From Microbulbifer bruguierae (GTDB lineage Bacteria > Pseudomonadota > Gammaproteobacteria > Pseudomonadales > Cellvibrionaceae): a stretch of DNA of 64,000 bases. Shown here piece by piece: positions 44,227-53,361 of the stretch. Each line of letters opens with the position of its first letter. Within the stretch, counting starts at the first letter, position 1. The position numbers and the translations under genes are program-made. The DNA is taken from assembly GCF_029869925.1 (NCBI RefSeq), contig NZ_CP118605.1, forward strand, positions 930,001 to 994,000. Reading direction: 5' to 3'. The notes beneath the pieces are model-generated. The model was not told the origin of the DNA. It ran no database searches and saw nothing but the letters and a program-made list of their open reading frames with translations.

Positions 44227-47200
44227 TCAATAATCCTTCTTCCACTGCAGTTCCACACTTCCGGCACTGCTTTCATTGCTATCCGACGATTTAATATCCA
44301 GACGTAGATTTTTGCGCAATTCGATCTGCATTTCCGCCTGCCATGGATTCAGGGGGTCGGTACTGCGTTGCAATTCGAGATAGATACGACTGGTGATGTA
44401 TTTCCCCAGGCTAAGGGAGTATTGATCACCGTCATCGGTTGCTTCGGATTCGAAATCCAGGGTATCCAGCCCCACCAGGTCACGGGTGCTGGCCAGGGGA
44501 TCGAAACCAGTGCTGCCGGTCTGCAGGGTCCTCACCACGCTGACCAGGCGCACCGCCTGCAACGGCGAGATATCTGTGAGGGATTTCCCGAACAGCAGCT
44601 GGGCAAAAATCTCATCCTGGGCGGCGGCGGGGCTGGAGCTGAACTCGATTTTCGGATTGTCCGTAGTGCCGGAGATTTCCGCAGTGATTTCACCTTCGGT
44701 ATAGGTGTGTACGCCCTTTATATAGATCGCCGCCACGTTATTCTGGAACTGTACCTGCCCTTCCTGTAACTCGAACTTTTTCCCCAGCAGGTCAAATTTA
44801 CCCCGCACGATGGTCACCGTCCCGGAAGCGCTGGGATTCGCTGCAGTGCCACTAATTCCGATTTCCCCCTTCAGCTCGGAATCCAGCCCCAGGCCTCTCA
44901 CATAGGACTGTTGATCCAGCACCACCTGCAGATTGAGACGGACATTTTCCAGTATTGAGGGCCCACGAGCCTGCTCACCCCCGTCAACCTCCACTTCGAT
45001 GACGTCAATTTCCGGCACACTGCTGCCGATAAAATGTTCCACCTGGACAGCCAGCGGCCGCAGGTTTAGCGTTCCTGCAAACAGCGCATCCTCGGTGTTC
45101 CCGGTCAGGTGCAAATCGCCACTAAAGGCCCCTTTGGCGCCTGGCATATTCAGCAAATGCGCCTTGCGCGCCGACAGGGTGAAATCCAGCGCGGGAGGCT
45201 GAGAAGGTTGCGACGGGTTGAAGGTGACCGCCCCTGTCAGGTCTACGCGCCCGCGCTCACTGTCTCTGGCGCTCGCCTCCTCGATTCGCCAGATATCCGG
45301 GGTCAGATCGGCAACGAAAACAACATTGCGCAAACGGGTATTGCTCGGTCGATGTTCGTAATAACCGTCCCGCAGGTTGACCTTCCCGCGGGCATTGGGT
45401 GCCGCACTCGTGCCCTTTGCCACCAGGTTGAAATCCAGTTCACCGCGCATGGTGTGAATTTCCGGGTCAAAGAAAGCACTGAGGGCCGCGAGGTCGGCTT
45501 TACCCGTGGCTTGCAGATCCACCGGCAGCGGTGGTGATTCCCCCTCCGGTTTTTCCCGGAACAGCTGTTCCAGTATCGGCGCGATGGCCAGACGGGCCTC
45601 GGCGTCGGCAGCCTTGCGACTGCCGTGGCTCGCATCCAGCGACATCAACAGATCACCGGCTCTGGTTTGCCATTCAAGCAGTAATGTCAGGGGCGACTGC
45701 ACCAGTGCGTCGTCACGCAGTGTCGGCGCGCGTCCGCTCACTTTCAGCTCGCCAGCCAGTTCGGGCTCTCGCGGCGCACCGCGGGCAGTGGCCCAGAGTG
45801 ACAGTTCACCGCTGTCACTGATATCCGCACTGAGCCACTCTTCAAAATCCGCCAGAACCGCGCTGGCCCGTAATTCGAGATCCAGCGCCTGTTCGCTCAG
45901 ACTGCCATCGGCGATCAGCTGATTGCGCGCCGCCCACAACAATCTCACCCCGGACAACTCTATCTGCGCCTTGCGGTAACTCACATCACCCTGCACCTGC
46001 CAGGGCTCCCCAAGGTACTCTCCCAACCCGAGCACATTGGCACTTGCCTGTGGCGCCTGGAATGGGCCGGAAAACTGCGCGTCGATACTGACTTCGCCAA
46101 GTAGAGAGGGAGGCAGTGACACACCGGCAAGTTTGGCCATTGCCACGGGAATATTGCGCGCCGCCAGGGTGCCATTAGCCTGCCGGGCCCTGGGTTCCAC
46201 CACCCCATTCAGCTCCAGCCACGCATTGCCACGCCGGCGCGCGGCTTCGGCATCTTGCGCTAGGGCATCAGTGCCGACAATACGCGGGGCAGATTGCTGC
46301 AGCGGGTAGTCTTCTGCCGGTTCCACCAGTTCGTCCGGCACCAGCGAATGCTCCGGCACGGCCTCGGCAGTATCCGCAGCACCTCCAGTGAAAAGATCCA
46401 GCCGCAAGCCGTCAAAGGTCAGCGTTTCCAGATTGCCCGCCGCGCCGCCGCGCAGTCGGTAGCGGTATTCGCGGTAGCGGCCATCGGACGACAGGCGCGC
46501 GGACATCTTCGGGTTGTCCCAGGGACCGGTCACCGAAACCACCGCATCCATATCAACCCGGGTACCAGGGTCTAGCGGAATTCCGAACTGTTCTGCCGGC
46601 TGTAGACCCCGCGCTGCCAGATCCAGCTGAAATTGCAGCGCCTTGCCCTGAATGTCGATCTCACCGCTACCGCCAACCCTTACCCCCTCGCCTTCCAGCA
46701 GCAGATCCCTGATCGCCATCCGTTTCAGGTCTCCAGCAGCACGCCCCTGCAGCCGCGCTTGCTGCTCCTGGTATTGCAGCGCACTTGCCAGCTCCAGTGC
46801 CAATTGCGGATTATCCCAGGGGCCAATGGCAGTCACTTTCAGTCGCTCTATCGTGCCGTCCAGCTCCGGCGGGATTACCACATCACGGGTCTGTTCCAGA
46901 CCGGCGACAAGCCTGCGAATTTCCTTCACGGTCAACTTCTCGATCAGGCCCGAGAGGTCGATAGATTTCTCACCGATATCCACCTTGCCACGCACCCCCA
47001 ACTGCGCCTTGGCCAGGGTCAGCCGCCCAGTGCGAATACGGATTTCATCGTCTACCGTTTCCACTTCGCCAACGAGATGGAGAGGCTGTTTTTGATAGGT
47101 GGATTTCAATTCGATATTGCCATCGGCACTGGGCAGCTTAAGCGGCCCCTTTATGTCCAGATCTGCCGACAACCAGCCCCCTTGCAAGTAATCCTGCCAT

Positions 47201-48249
47201 GGCTGGGAAATCGCCAGCGGCAGCCGATTGAGCTGAACCTGTAACGCCAGTGACTCGCCATCAATGGTGCCGTGCACCTGGTGGCTGGTTTCATCCACCA
47301 GCAATTCAAGATCATCTGTCGCTACTGACCAGGGTGACAGTGCAATGTCCCCGCGACCTCGCAAGCCGAAGCGGTGGCGAACCAGCGGCAGGGAAAATCG
47401 TTCAATAACAACCTGTATACGATTGTCCCCGGCAATCTTCAGCAATATCTTGCCACCGGCATCAAGCGCTTCGCCGGCAGGCAATTGCAAGGCGCGGGTG
47501 AGAAAGCCACCTGGCTGCTCACTCGCCGCCAGAGTCAGTATGTAATTTTCTGCATCCTGCATACTGCCATTGAGCTGGAGGTGCATCTGCTTGCCAGCAA
47601 TTTCCGCTATATCCAGATGCAATGCGGACTCCTTTCCCGGCCAGTGGTAACTACCGTGGCCGTTGACCGTCAACGCGGGAAAGTCCTGTAACTTGTGATC
47701 TATCAGGGTCAGTTTTTCGACCGATAGCTTTTCCAGCCAGATTGCCGGAAGCTTCAGTGCCATCCCCGTGTCTGCGCTCTCCTCTATCTCCTCAGCATTC
47801 ACATGCGCCTGCAGATACTCCCCGAGCGCCGTATTGTCGAACAACAATGACTGCGCACTAAGCTCCGGCATATGAATCTGGTTGTGCCAGAGTTTTTGCA
47901 GATCCAGTTGCAGGGTCAGCTTGCGCGCATCCAACAACGGCTTGTCCTGGTATTGCACCTGCAGCCATTCGAAATACCAGTGCCCCAGCTCGGCACTGCG
48001 CAGGCCTTCGGCGTTGATGGAGATGTCCGGTAAAAAATATCGGGCGGCGGCAAGCCCAGCGCGGGTCACCGCTTCGCGCCCGCTATCGGAGCCAATCAGA
48101 AAAATCGCCATCAGCAGTGGCATTAACAGGGTGCAAACCAAGACGGTGAAGCGCGGTACTTGCAGCCGGCGACGCCGAAAGGCGTCAGCGCGCCGCGACG
48201 GCTCATCATCGGGAGTTGGCGGGTTGGGCGTATCGTGGATGTCGCGCAT
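44227..48249 (-). CDS. tamB: Translocation and assembly module inner-membrane subunit TamB
   Basis: The 1340-residue protein spans the periplasm with TamA and takes part in outer-membrane protein assembly and phospholipid transport. It has one N-terminal membrane anchor (FTVLVCTLLMPLLMAIFLIG, near residue 40), a very long beta-helical AsmA-like body with repeated amphipathic strands, and the conserved C-terminal DUF490 domain (GRVDLTGAVTFNPS, LLGKKFELQEGQVQFQNNVA, IFAQLLFGKSLTDISPLQAV, ending VELQWKKDY). ATG 48249 comes one base after the tamA stop (TGA-T-ATG), so the genes are translationally coupled. The upstream ATG 48351 would read inside tamA. Confidence 0.95.
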   Translation of the reverse strand: MRDIHDTPNPPTPDDEPSRRADAFRRRRLQVPRFTVLVCTLLMPLLMAIFLIGSDSGREAVTRAGLAAARYFLPDISINAEGLRSAELGHWYFEWLQVQYQDKPLLDARKLTLQLDLQKLWHNQIHMPELSAQSLLFDNTALGEYLQAHVNAEEIEESADTGMALKLPAIWLEKLSVEKLTLIDHKLQDFPALTVNGHGSYHWPGKESALHLDIAEIAGKQMHLQLNGSMQDAENYILTLAASEQPGGFLTRALQLPAGEALDAGGKILLKIAGDNRIQVVIERFSLPLVRHRFGLRGRGDIALSPWSVATDDLELLVDETSHQVHGTIDGESLALQVQLNRLPLAISQPWQDYLQGGWLSADLDIKGPLKLPSADGNIELKSTYQKQPLHLVGEVETVDDEIRIRTGRLTLAKAQLGVRGKVDIGEKSIDLSGLIEKLTVKEIRRLVAGLEQTRDVVIPPELDGTIERLKVTAIGPWDNPQLALELASALQYQEQQARLQGRAAGDLKRMAIRDLLLEGEGVRVGGSGEIDIQGKALQFQLDLAARGLQPAEQFGIPLDPGTRVDMDAVVSVTGPWDNPKMSARLSSDGRYREYRYRLRGGAAGNLETLTFDGLRLDLFTGGAADTAEAVPEHSLVPDELVEPAEDYPLQQSAPRIVGTDALAQDAEAARRRGNAWLELNGVVEPRARQANGTLAARNIPVAMAKLAGVSLPPSLLGEVSIDAQFSGPFQAPQASANVLGLGEYLGEPWQVQGDVSYRKAQIELSGVRLLWAARNQLIADGSLSEQALDLELRASAVLADFEEWLSADISDSGELSLWATARGAPREPELAGELKVSGRAPTLRDDALVQSPLTLLLEWQTRAGDLLMSLDASHGSRKAADAEARLAIAPILEQLFREKPEGESPPLPVDLQATGKADLAALSAFFDPEIHTMRGELDFNLVAKGTSAAPNARGKVNLRDGYYEHRPSNTRLRNVVFVADLTPDIWRIEEASARDSERGRVDLTGAVTFNPSQPSQPPALDFTLSARKAHLLNMPGAKGAFSGDLHLTGNTEDALFAGTLNLRPLAVQVEHFIGSSVPEIDVIEVEVDGGEQARGPSILENVRLNLQVVLDQQSYVRGLGLDSELKGEIGISGTAANPSASGTVTIVRGKFDLLGKKFELQEGQVQFQNNVAAIYIKGVHTYTEGEITAEISGTTDNPKIEFSSSPAAAQDEIFAQLLFGKSLTDISPLQAVRLVSVVRTLQTGSTGFDPLASTRDLVGLDTLDFESEATDDGDQYSLSLGKYITSRIYLELQRSTDPLNPWQAEMQIELRKNLRLDIKSSDSNESSAGSVELQWKKDY

Positions 48250-48250
48250 A

Positions 48251-50092
48251 TCAGAATGCCTGCCCCAGGCTGACATAGATCTGGTAGCTGCTGTCATCCA
48301 CATCGTCGCGACGATCCAGCGGGAAAGCGATATCGAAACGCAGCGGCGCAAAGGAGGTCATGTAACGCACGCCGAAACCCGCACCCCAGTACAGGTCGTC
48401 AAACTGGGGCCGGGGATTCTCGTAGGCGTTGCCGCCATCCACAAACAGAACACCACCCCAGGTCTCGGTAAAGCGAAAACGACCCTCCAGGGAAATTTCA
48501 CTCAGGCCGCGCCCACCGATGGGATCGGACAAGGTCGGAGGTTCCCCTGCCACGTCAGAGGGGATCAAACGCCGCGGACCCAGGGCCTGATAACTGTAAC
48601 CGCGCACCGAACCACCACCGCCGGCGTAAAAGCGCTCATCGGCGGGAATATCCAGATTAGCGATACCACTGATCACGCCGGCCTTTATCCGCAGCGCCAG
48701 TGTGGGGTCGAATCGGATATCTTCCCCGGTGAGATAACCGGTCATCACCAGGGTATTTTTGACGAAACTGGGGCTATTACCCTTTAGGTCCAGGTACGGT
48801 CTGACTTCCAGCGCTACGGTAGCGCCGCGATGGGCGTCCAGCAGATTATCCGTGGTATCGATTTTCATCCCCAGGGGAAAGGACAGCAGATTGTAGTTCT
48901 CGCTCTCCTCACCCTCTTCCTGCACCCGGCTGAATTTCAGTTCACTACCCACACTGAAGGTGCGGTGTTTGGTATGACGCCGGGAGATAGTGCCGCCAAT
49001 CGTCACCGATTCTGCATCGTAGGCATCCCGCTCTTCGTTGGACGATTCAGCCTTCGCCGAGAAGTCCTGATCATCGCGAAAGAAGCGCGGTACGATCAGC
49101 TCCCCCTTGATGGACTGCTTGACCTCATTAACCCGGGTTTCCACTTCAATTTTTTCGCCGCGCCCGAGAATATTGCGATGCTCCCATCCCGCGGAAACAC
49201 CGGCGCCCTCGTCAGACGTATACCCGACCCCCAGGCGCACAGTCTTGTGCTTGCGCTCGATGACATCGAAGGTGATGTCCACGGTACCCTCGTAAGGCTC
49301 GGACACGCTGGCGTTGACACCGGCAATCAGGTTTGTCCGCAGTAGGCGCAGTTTTGCCGCATCCACTTTTTTACTGTTGAAACAATCCCCGGATTTGAGC
49401 TGCACGCGCTTGCGCAGATATTCCTCGTTGACGGTGGACAGCCCGGCAACATGGACCTGGCCGACATGGACCTGTGGGCTTTCTTTCACCCGGTACCTCA
49501 GCCTGGCCGCCTGCTCACTGTGAATGACCGTAGCCTTGTAGCTCACATCCACATTCAGCAGACAAGCGTTAGCGGCGAGGTATTCCTCGATTTTCTTGAC
49601 CCCCTGGGTGACCTTCTCCGCTTCGAGTGGATCCCCTACCTGCAGGCCCACCCCGGGAAACCCCGGAGCCAACTGCGGTGGCATACGCACTTCCAGGGAT
49701 TTGATTCGGTACAGTGGACCTGGCACCACGCGATAGAGAATTTCACCATCCGTCACCGTCTGACGCACGCGGCCATCGTAATAGCCGCGGGAACGCAGCA
49801 GTTTTTCCAGGGTCCCGCGCTCATAGCGGGCCACATCAAGGGCGTCTTCATAGGATTTGAGTACGCTGCTGGACTTGCGCTGCTCGTTTAGCGCTTCCCG
49901 CAACCACTCCTGCAGCTCACTGTCTTCCGCAACACGGACTTTGAATTTGGGCAGGCTATCGAAGAATGGCAGCGCATTCCCCGCCGGCGGCAACAATAGA
50001 AAAACGGCCAGCAGCACCAACGCCACGCGAGAAAAAAATGCCGTGCTGGGAGCGAAACAGGAATTGCGCAAGACTAAAAATCCGTTTGCCAA
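48251..50092 (-). CDS. tamA: Translocation and assembly module outer-membrane subunit TamA
   Basis: The 613-residue Omp85 protein has a signal sequence (RVALVLLAVFLLLPPAGNAL), three POTRA domains (about residues 45-270, for example ILYRVVPGPLYRIKSLEV and ARLRYRVKESPQVHVGQVHV) and a 16-stranded barrel. Barrel motifs include SVRGYSYQALGPR (the RGY lid-lock motif in loop L6) and a final YQIYVSLGQAF. The start is TTG 50092; there is no ATG upstream in frame, and an internal GTG just before the hydrophobic core is an alternative. It is followed directly by tamB. A membrane-protein gene on the same strand ends 152 nt upstream. Confidence 0.93.
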   Translation of the reverse strand: MANGFLVLRNSCFAPSTAFFSRVALVLLAVFLLLPPAGNALPFFDSLPKFKVRVAEDSELQEWLREALNEQRKSSSVLKSYEDALDVARYERGTLEKLLRSRGYYDGRVRQTVTDGEILYRVVPGPLYRIKSLEVRMPPQLAPGFPGVGLQVGDPLEAEKVTQGVKKIEEYLAANACLLNVDVSYKATVIHSEQAARLRYRVKESPQVHVGQVHVAGLSTVNEEYLRKRVQLKSGDCFNSKKVDAAKLRLLRTNLIAGVNASVSEPYEGTVDITFDVIERKHKTVRLGVGYTSDEGAGVSAGWEHRNILGRGEKIEVETRVNEVKQSIKGELIVPRFFRDDQDFSAKAESSNEERDAYDAESVTIGGTISRRHTKHRTFSVGSELKFSRVQEEGEESENYNLLSFPLGMKIDTTDNLLDAHRGATVALEVRPYLDLKGNSPSFVKNTLVMTGYLTGEDIRFDPTLALRIKAGVISGIANLDIPADERFYAGGGGSVRGYSYQALGPRRLIPSDVAGEPPTLSDPIGGRGLSEISLEGRFRFTETWGGVLFVDGGNAYENPRPQFDDLYWGAGFGVRYMTSFAPLRFDIAFPLDRRDDVDDSSYQIYVSLGQAF

Positions 50093-50244
50093 TCATTATT
50101 CATCACCCGGCGTCCCGACAGATCACATAGCGCCTGTCCGGCAGCCGGGTCAATACTGCGACGCCGGGGATGGGGGAAAGTTGCCCGATACCGGGCGGCT
50201 GTGCAGGGTATTTAACCCTTCTTTACACCGCTGGCCAAAAGTGC

Positions 50245-50631
50245 TCAGCGGGCTGGTAACGAAGGCGTGTCTCTGCGCTCGATCAACGGATTGCAATTCT
50301 TGATGATCACCTGACCTTCGAGCAGGTTGCCCTTGGAGTATTCGCTGAAGATGCACTCGTTAGTTTTCGGGTTGTAGTTTTCAACCCACAGGTTGTCATC
50401 TTTCCAGGTCGAACCCAGGTGTCGGTGCCCCTCCGGCACGGAGATACGCATCACGCCGCCAAAGCGTTTAACGAAGACCTGTTCAAAATGAAAATAGTAG
50501 GCAAGCCAGCCGGCCAGAAAAATGATCGCGCCAAGAATGGCACCTTTGCCCAGACTGCCAAGGCGGCTCCCCGCAAACAGCGACAGCACGACCAGCGCGA
50601 TGACAGCGGCCCAATAAAGGTAAGTAATCAT
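50245..50631 (-). CDS. Small inner-membrane protein of unknown function
   Basis: The 128-residue protein begins MITYLYWAAVIALVVLSLFA and has a second hydrophobic segment (GAILGAIIFLAGWLAYYFHF). These form a hairpin of two membrane helices, followed by a soluble domain of about 70 residues (FGGVMRISVPEGHRHLGSTW, KTNECIFSEYSKGNLLEGQV) with two cysteines. I do not recognise the family. It lies upstream of tamAB on the same strand, 152 nt away, so co-transcription is possible but not shown. Confidence 0.75.
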   Translation of the reverse strand: MITYLYWAAVIALVVLSLFAGSRLGSLGKGAILGAIIFLAGWLAYYFHFEQVFVKRFGGVMRISVPEGHRHLGSTWKDDNLWVENYNPKTNECIFSEYSKGNLLEGQVIIKNCNPLIERRDTPSLPAR

Positions 50632-50777
50632 ATTTATCTTCCGTGAATTATTGGTTTACGGACACTGATTGTCAGCTTTCAACAGGGTAGCGCAGATTGC
50701 CTGGCGCGGTATAGCGCCTTGTTCAGCCGGGGAATGTGGTTCAGCCAGAGCAAGGCACCGGAAATTCACAAGCGGCC

Positions 50778-50818
50778 TTGACCTGGATCAAAACCGGCGC
50801 GCGGGGAATAAATACACT
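50778..50818 (+). promoter_or_regulatory. FNR/Anr-type box and -10 of the DUF3149 gene
   Basis: TTGAC-CTGG-ATCAA (50778-50791) matches the FNR/Anr consensus TTGAT-N4-ATCAA at 9 of 10 positions. TACACT (50813-50818) is placed as a -10 with its start near 50825, putting the box centre at about -40.5, the class II activator position. No good independent -35 is needed. Confidence 0.6.
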
Positions 50819-50861
50819 GGAGGCCGTTAGATAAGATGAGTAACCAGCACTGGAGACTACC

Positions 50862-51005
50862 ATGGACGCCATGATCGACCTTTTCAGCAGTTTTTCCGGC
50901 CTGCTGAGCCTGGGCATTATTGCTTTCGTGTGCCTGATGGGCGCCTACTTTACCCGCATGGCTCTGCACAAAATGAATGAGGAACTGGCACAGAAACCCC
51001 GATAA
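50862..51005 (+). CDS. Small DUF3149-type membrane protein, 47 aa
   Basis: The 47-residue reading frame runs from ATG 50862 to TAA 51003-51005 with GGAG 7 nt upstream. It begins MDAMIDLFSSFSGLLSLGII, has one membrane helix (LLSLGIIAFVCLMGAYF) and ends in a short charged tail (LHKMNEELAQKPR). This matches the short DUF3149 family: an MDA-x-x-DL start, one helix, then a basic-acidic tail. Function is unknown. The FNR/Anr-type site upstream suggests induction at low oxygen. A 12-bp tandem repeat and a hairpin lie downstream. It is easily missed by length cut-offs. Confidence 0.82.
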   Translation: MDAMIDLFSSFSGLLSLGIIAFVCLMGAYFTRMALHKMNEELAQKPR

Positions 51006-51039
51006 AACGGTTTATAAAGTTCCCGCTCGTCGAGACACT

Positions 51040-51087
51040 ATGCGTTACAGCATGCGTTACAGCATGCGTTACAGCATGCGTTACAGC
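51040..51087. repeat. 12-bp tandem repeat x4
   Basis: Four perfect copies of ATGCGTTACAGC lie between the DUF3149 gene and aacS. Because the unit is a multiple of three, copy changes would keep any frame, but I see no credible gene through it. Confidence 0.97.
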
Positions 51088-51110
51088 CCGGCAACCTCTG
51101 GTTGCCGGGC
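51086..51110. terminator. Hairpin between DUF3149 gene and aacS
   Basis: GCCCGGCAACC-TCT-GGTTGCCGGGC forms a perfect 11-bp stem directly after the 12-bp repeats. T-runs are absent on both sides, so it may be a weak terminator or a transcript-stabilising hairpin. Confidence 0.5.
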
Positions 51111-51151
51111 CTTCATTGACTGTCACTTGCCGTCATTAAGTAGACGCGCCG

Positions 51152-53125
51152 TTAGTCCCCGGCCAGTTCCGGCAGCCCCTCAAACAATTTCAGCGCTTCC
51201 GGGTTGGCAAGAGCCTCCTGGTTTTTCACCGGTTTGCCGTGTACCACATTGCGCACCGCGAGTTCGACAATTTTGCCACTAATGGTACGGGGGATATCTG
51301 CCACCTGGATCACTTTGGCCGGCACATGGCGCGGTGTGGTGTTGGCACGAATGGTGGTGCGGATTTTCTGGGTTAAATCGTCGTCCAGGGTCAGTCCTTC
51401 GCGCAATACGACAAACAGCACCACCCGTACATCGTCGCGCCACTCCTGACCGATACAGATGCTATCCAGCACCTCCGCCACCTTTTCCACCTGACGATAG
51501 ATTTCCGCGGTCCCGATACGTACCCCGCCCGGGTTCAGCACCGCATCGGAGCGGCCATAAATGATCACCCCGCCGTGTTCGGTGATTTCTGCATAGTCGC
51601 CATGGGCCCAGACTCCAGGCCAGCTGTCGAAATAGGCTCCACGATACTTGCTACCATCGGCGTCGTTCCAGAAGCCGACGGGCATACAGGGAAACGAGCT
51701 GGCACATACCAGTTCACCTTTTTCCTCCTGCACCGACTTGCCCTCTTCGCTCCACACCTCTACCGCCATGCCGAGACCGCGGCACTGTAGCTCTCCCGGG
51801 TACACCGGCAGCGTGGGGTTCCCCAGCGCAAAGCAGGAAATAATGTCAGTACCACCGGAAATGGAAGACAGGCAGACATCGGATTTGATATCCCGGTAGA
51901 CGTAGCGGAATCCTTCGTGGGCCAGAGGCGAGCCGGTGGAAAGCACCGCCCGCAACTCCGCCAGTTGGTGGCTTTCCCGGGGCTTGCAGCCGGCCTTTTC
52001 CAGTGCCGCGATATATTTGGCACTGGTACCAAACACACTGATGCTTTCTTCGTCGACCATATCCCACAGACTCTGGGCCGCCGGGTAAAACGGCGAGCCA
52101 TCGTAGAGCACGAGGGTGGCGCCACAGGCGAGGCCACTGATCAGCCAGTTCCACATCATCCAGCCGCACGTGGTGAAATAGAACAGGGTGTCATCTCGGG
52201 AAATATCCGTATGCAGCCGGTGCTCCTTGATATGCTGCAGCAGAGTACCGCCGGCACCGTGGACTATGCACTTGGGCACACCGGTGGTGCCAGAGGAATA
52301 CATGATATAGAGCGGGTGATTGAATTCACTCTGCACAAAGGTCAGCGGCTGCTGTGGTGCTGCGTCAACGAAGGCATTCAGAACACAGGCGCGATCGAGC
52401 CCGACGATATCCGCGGCAGTCTGCTCAGCGCTGCGAGCAACTGGCACCACTACCAGCTTCTGGATAGAGTCGATCTGGTCCACGATCTGGCGCAGACGAG
52501 GCAGTGAGTCGATGGTCTTGCCGTTGTAGAAATACCCTTCGCAGGCAAACAGCACCTTTGGCTCAACCTGGCCAAAGCGATCGAGCACACCATTGATACC
52601 AAAGTCCGGAGAGCACGATGTCCAGATGGCGCCGAGGCTGGTAGCCGCAAGCATAGCCACGGCAGTATCGATGATATTGGGCATAAACCCCGCAATCCGG
52701 TCGCCCTTGCCAACCCCCTCTGCCGCCAGCGCCGCGGCGAGGCGCTCTACCTCGATAAACAGTTTCCCATAGGTCAACTGCCGGCGGCTGCCGTTTTCCA
52801 GCCGCTCCACCAAGGCCACCTTGTCGTCCCGATAGCGCAGCAGGTTTTCCGCGAAATTCAGCCGCGCTTCCGGGAACCACTCGGCACCAGGCATCTCATC
52901 CCGGCCGAGCACCCGCTCGCCACGCTGACTGGCAATCACCTCACCAAAGTCCCACAGCTGGGTCCAGAACGCCTCGCGCTGATCTACCGACCACTGATAC
53001 AGCGCCTGGTAATCCGACAGTGACAGCTGATGACGCTCATTCACCAGACGTCGAAACTGATTCATTTGCGTGGCGGCAATGACCGCGGCGGTCGGCTGCC
53101 AAAGGGGTTGTACGGGATTACTCAT
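51152..53125 (-). CDS. aacS: Acetoacetyl-CoA synthetase
   Basis: The 657-residue ANL-family ligase activates acetoacetate to acetoacetyl-CoA with ATP, feeding ketone-body, leucine or polyhydroxybutyrate carbon into acetyl-CoA. Key blocks are YIMYSSGTTGVPKCIVHGAG (P-loop), TTCGWMMWNWLISGL, SISGGTDIISCFALGNPTLP and WAHGDYAEITEHGGVIIYGR (adenylate-binding Asp), and ISGKIVELAVRNVVHG with the C-terminal catalytic Lys. The N terminus PLWQPTAAVIAATQMNQFRR is typical of acetoacetyl-CoA rather than acetyl-CoA synthetase. A LysR gene is divergent, 236 bp away, and is a likely regulator. Confidence 0.95.
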   Translation of the reverse strand: MSNPVQPLWQPTAAVIAATQMNQFRRLVNERHQLSLSDYQALYQWSVDQREAFWTQLWDFGEVIASQRGERVLGRDEMPGAEWFPEARLNFAENLLRYRDDKVALVERLENGSRRQLTYGKLFIEVERLAAALAAEGVGKGDRIAGFMPNIIDTAVAMLAATSLGAIWTSCSPDFGINGVLDRFGQVEPKVLFACEGYFYNGKTIDSLPRLRQIVDQIDSIQKLVVVPVARSAEQTAADIVGLDRACVLNAFVDAAPQQPLTFVQSEFNHPLYIMYSSGTTGVPKCIVHGAGGTLLQHIKEHRLHTDISRDDTLFYFTTCGWMMWNWLISGLACGATLVLYDGSPFYPAAQSLWDMVDEESISVFGTSAKYIAALEKAGCKPRESHQLAELRAVLSTGSPLAHEGFRYVYRDIKSDVCLSSISGGTDIISCFALGNPTLPVYPGELQCRGLGMAVEVWSEEGKSVQEEKGELVCASSFPCMPVGFWNDADGSKYRGAYFDSWPGVWAHGDYAEITEHGGVIIYGRSDAVLNPGGVRIGTAEIYRQVEKVAEVLDSICIGQEWRDDVRVVLFVVLREGLTLDDDLTQKIRTTIRANTTPRHVPAKVIQVADIPRTISGKIVELAVRNVVHGKPVKNQEALANPEALKLFEGLPELAGD

Positions 53126-53361
53126 CTTGAAAGACTCTCATTTCCTGCCTACTCATCCTGCCTGGCACCGGAGGACCGTATCGGCACCTGCTCTATTTAT
53201 TCGTTTCAGGGGCTATCTGCCATGTCCTCTGAATGGTTGACCATTATTCGCGGTCTCGCTACGCAAACAATCATGCCTTGGTCTAACTGTTAAAACTAAT
53301 TTAAACTATTTAATATTTTATAAATTTTACTTAACAATCTTTCTATGCAGGACTGTCGACG

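Noticed and set aside
50977..51282. Plus-strand frame with a MRYS repeat
   Set aside because: It only translates the 12-bp DNA repeat and then runs antisense into aacS; there is no ribosome site and the rest has no protein-like character.
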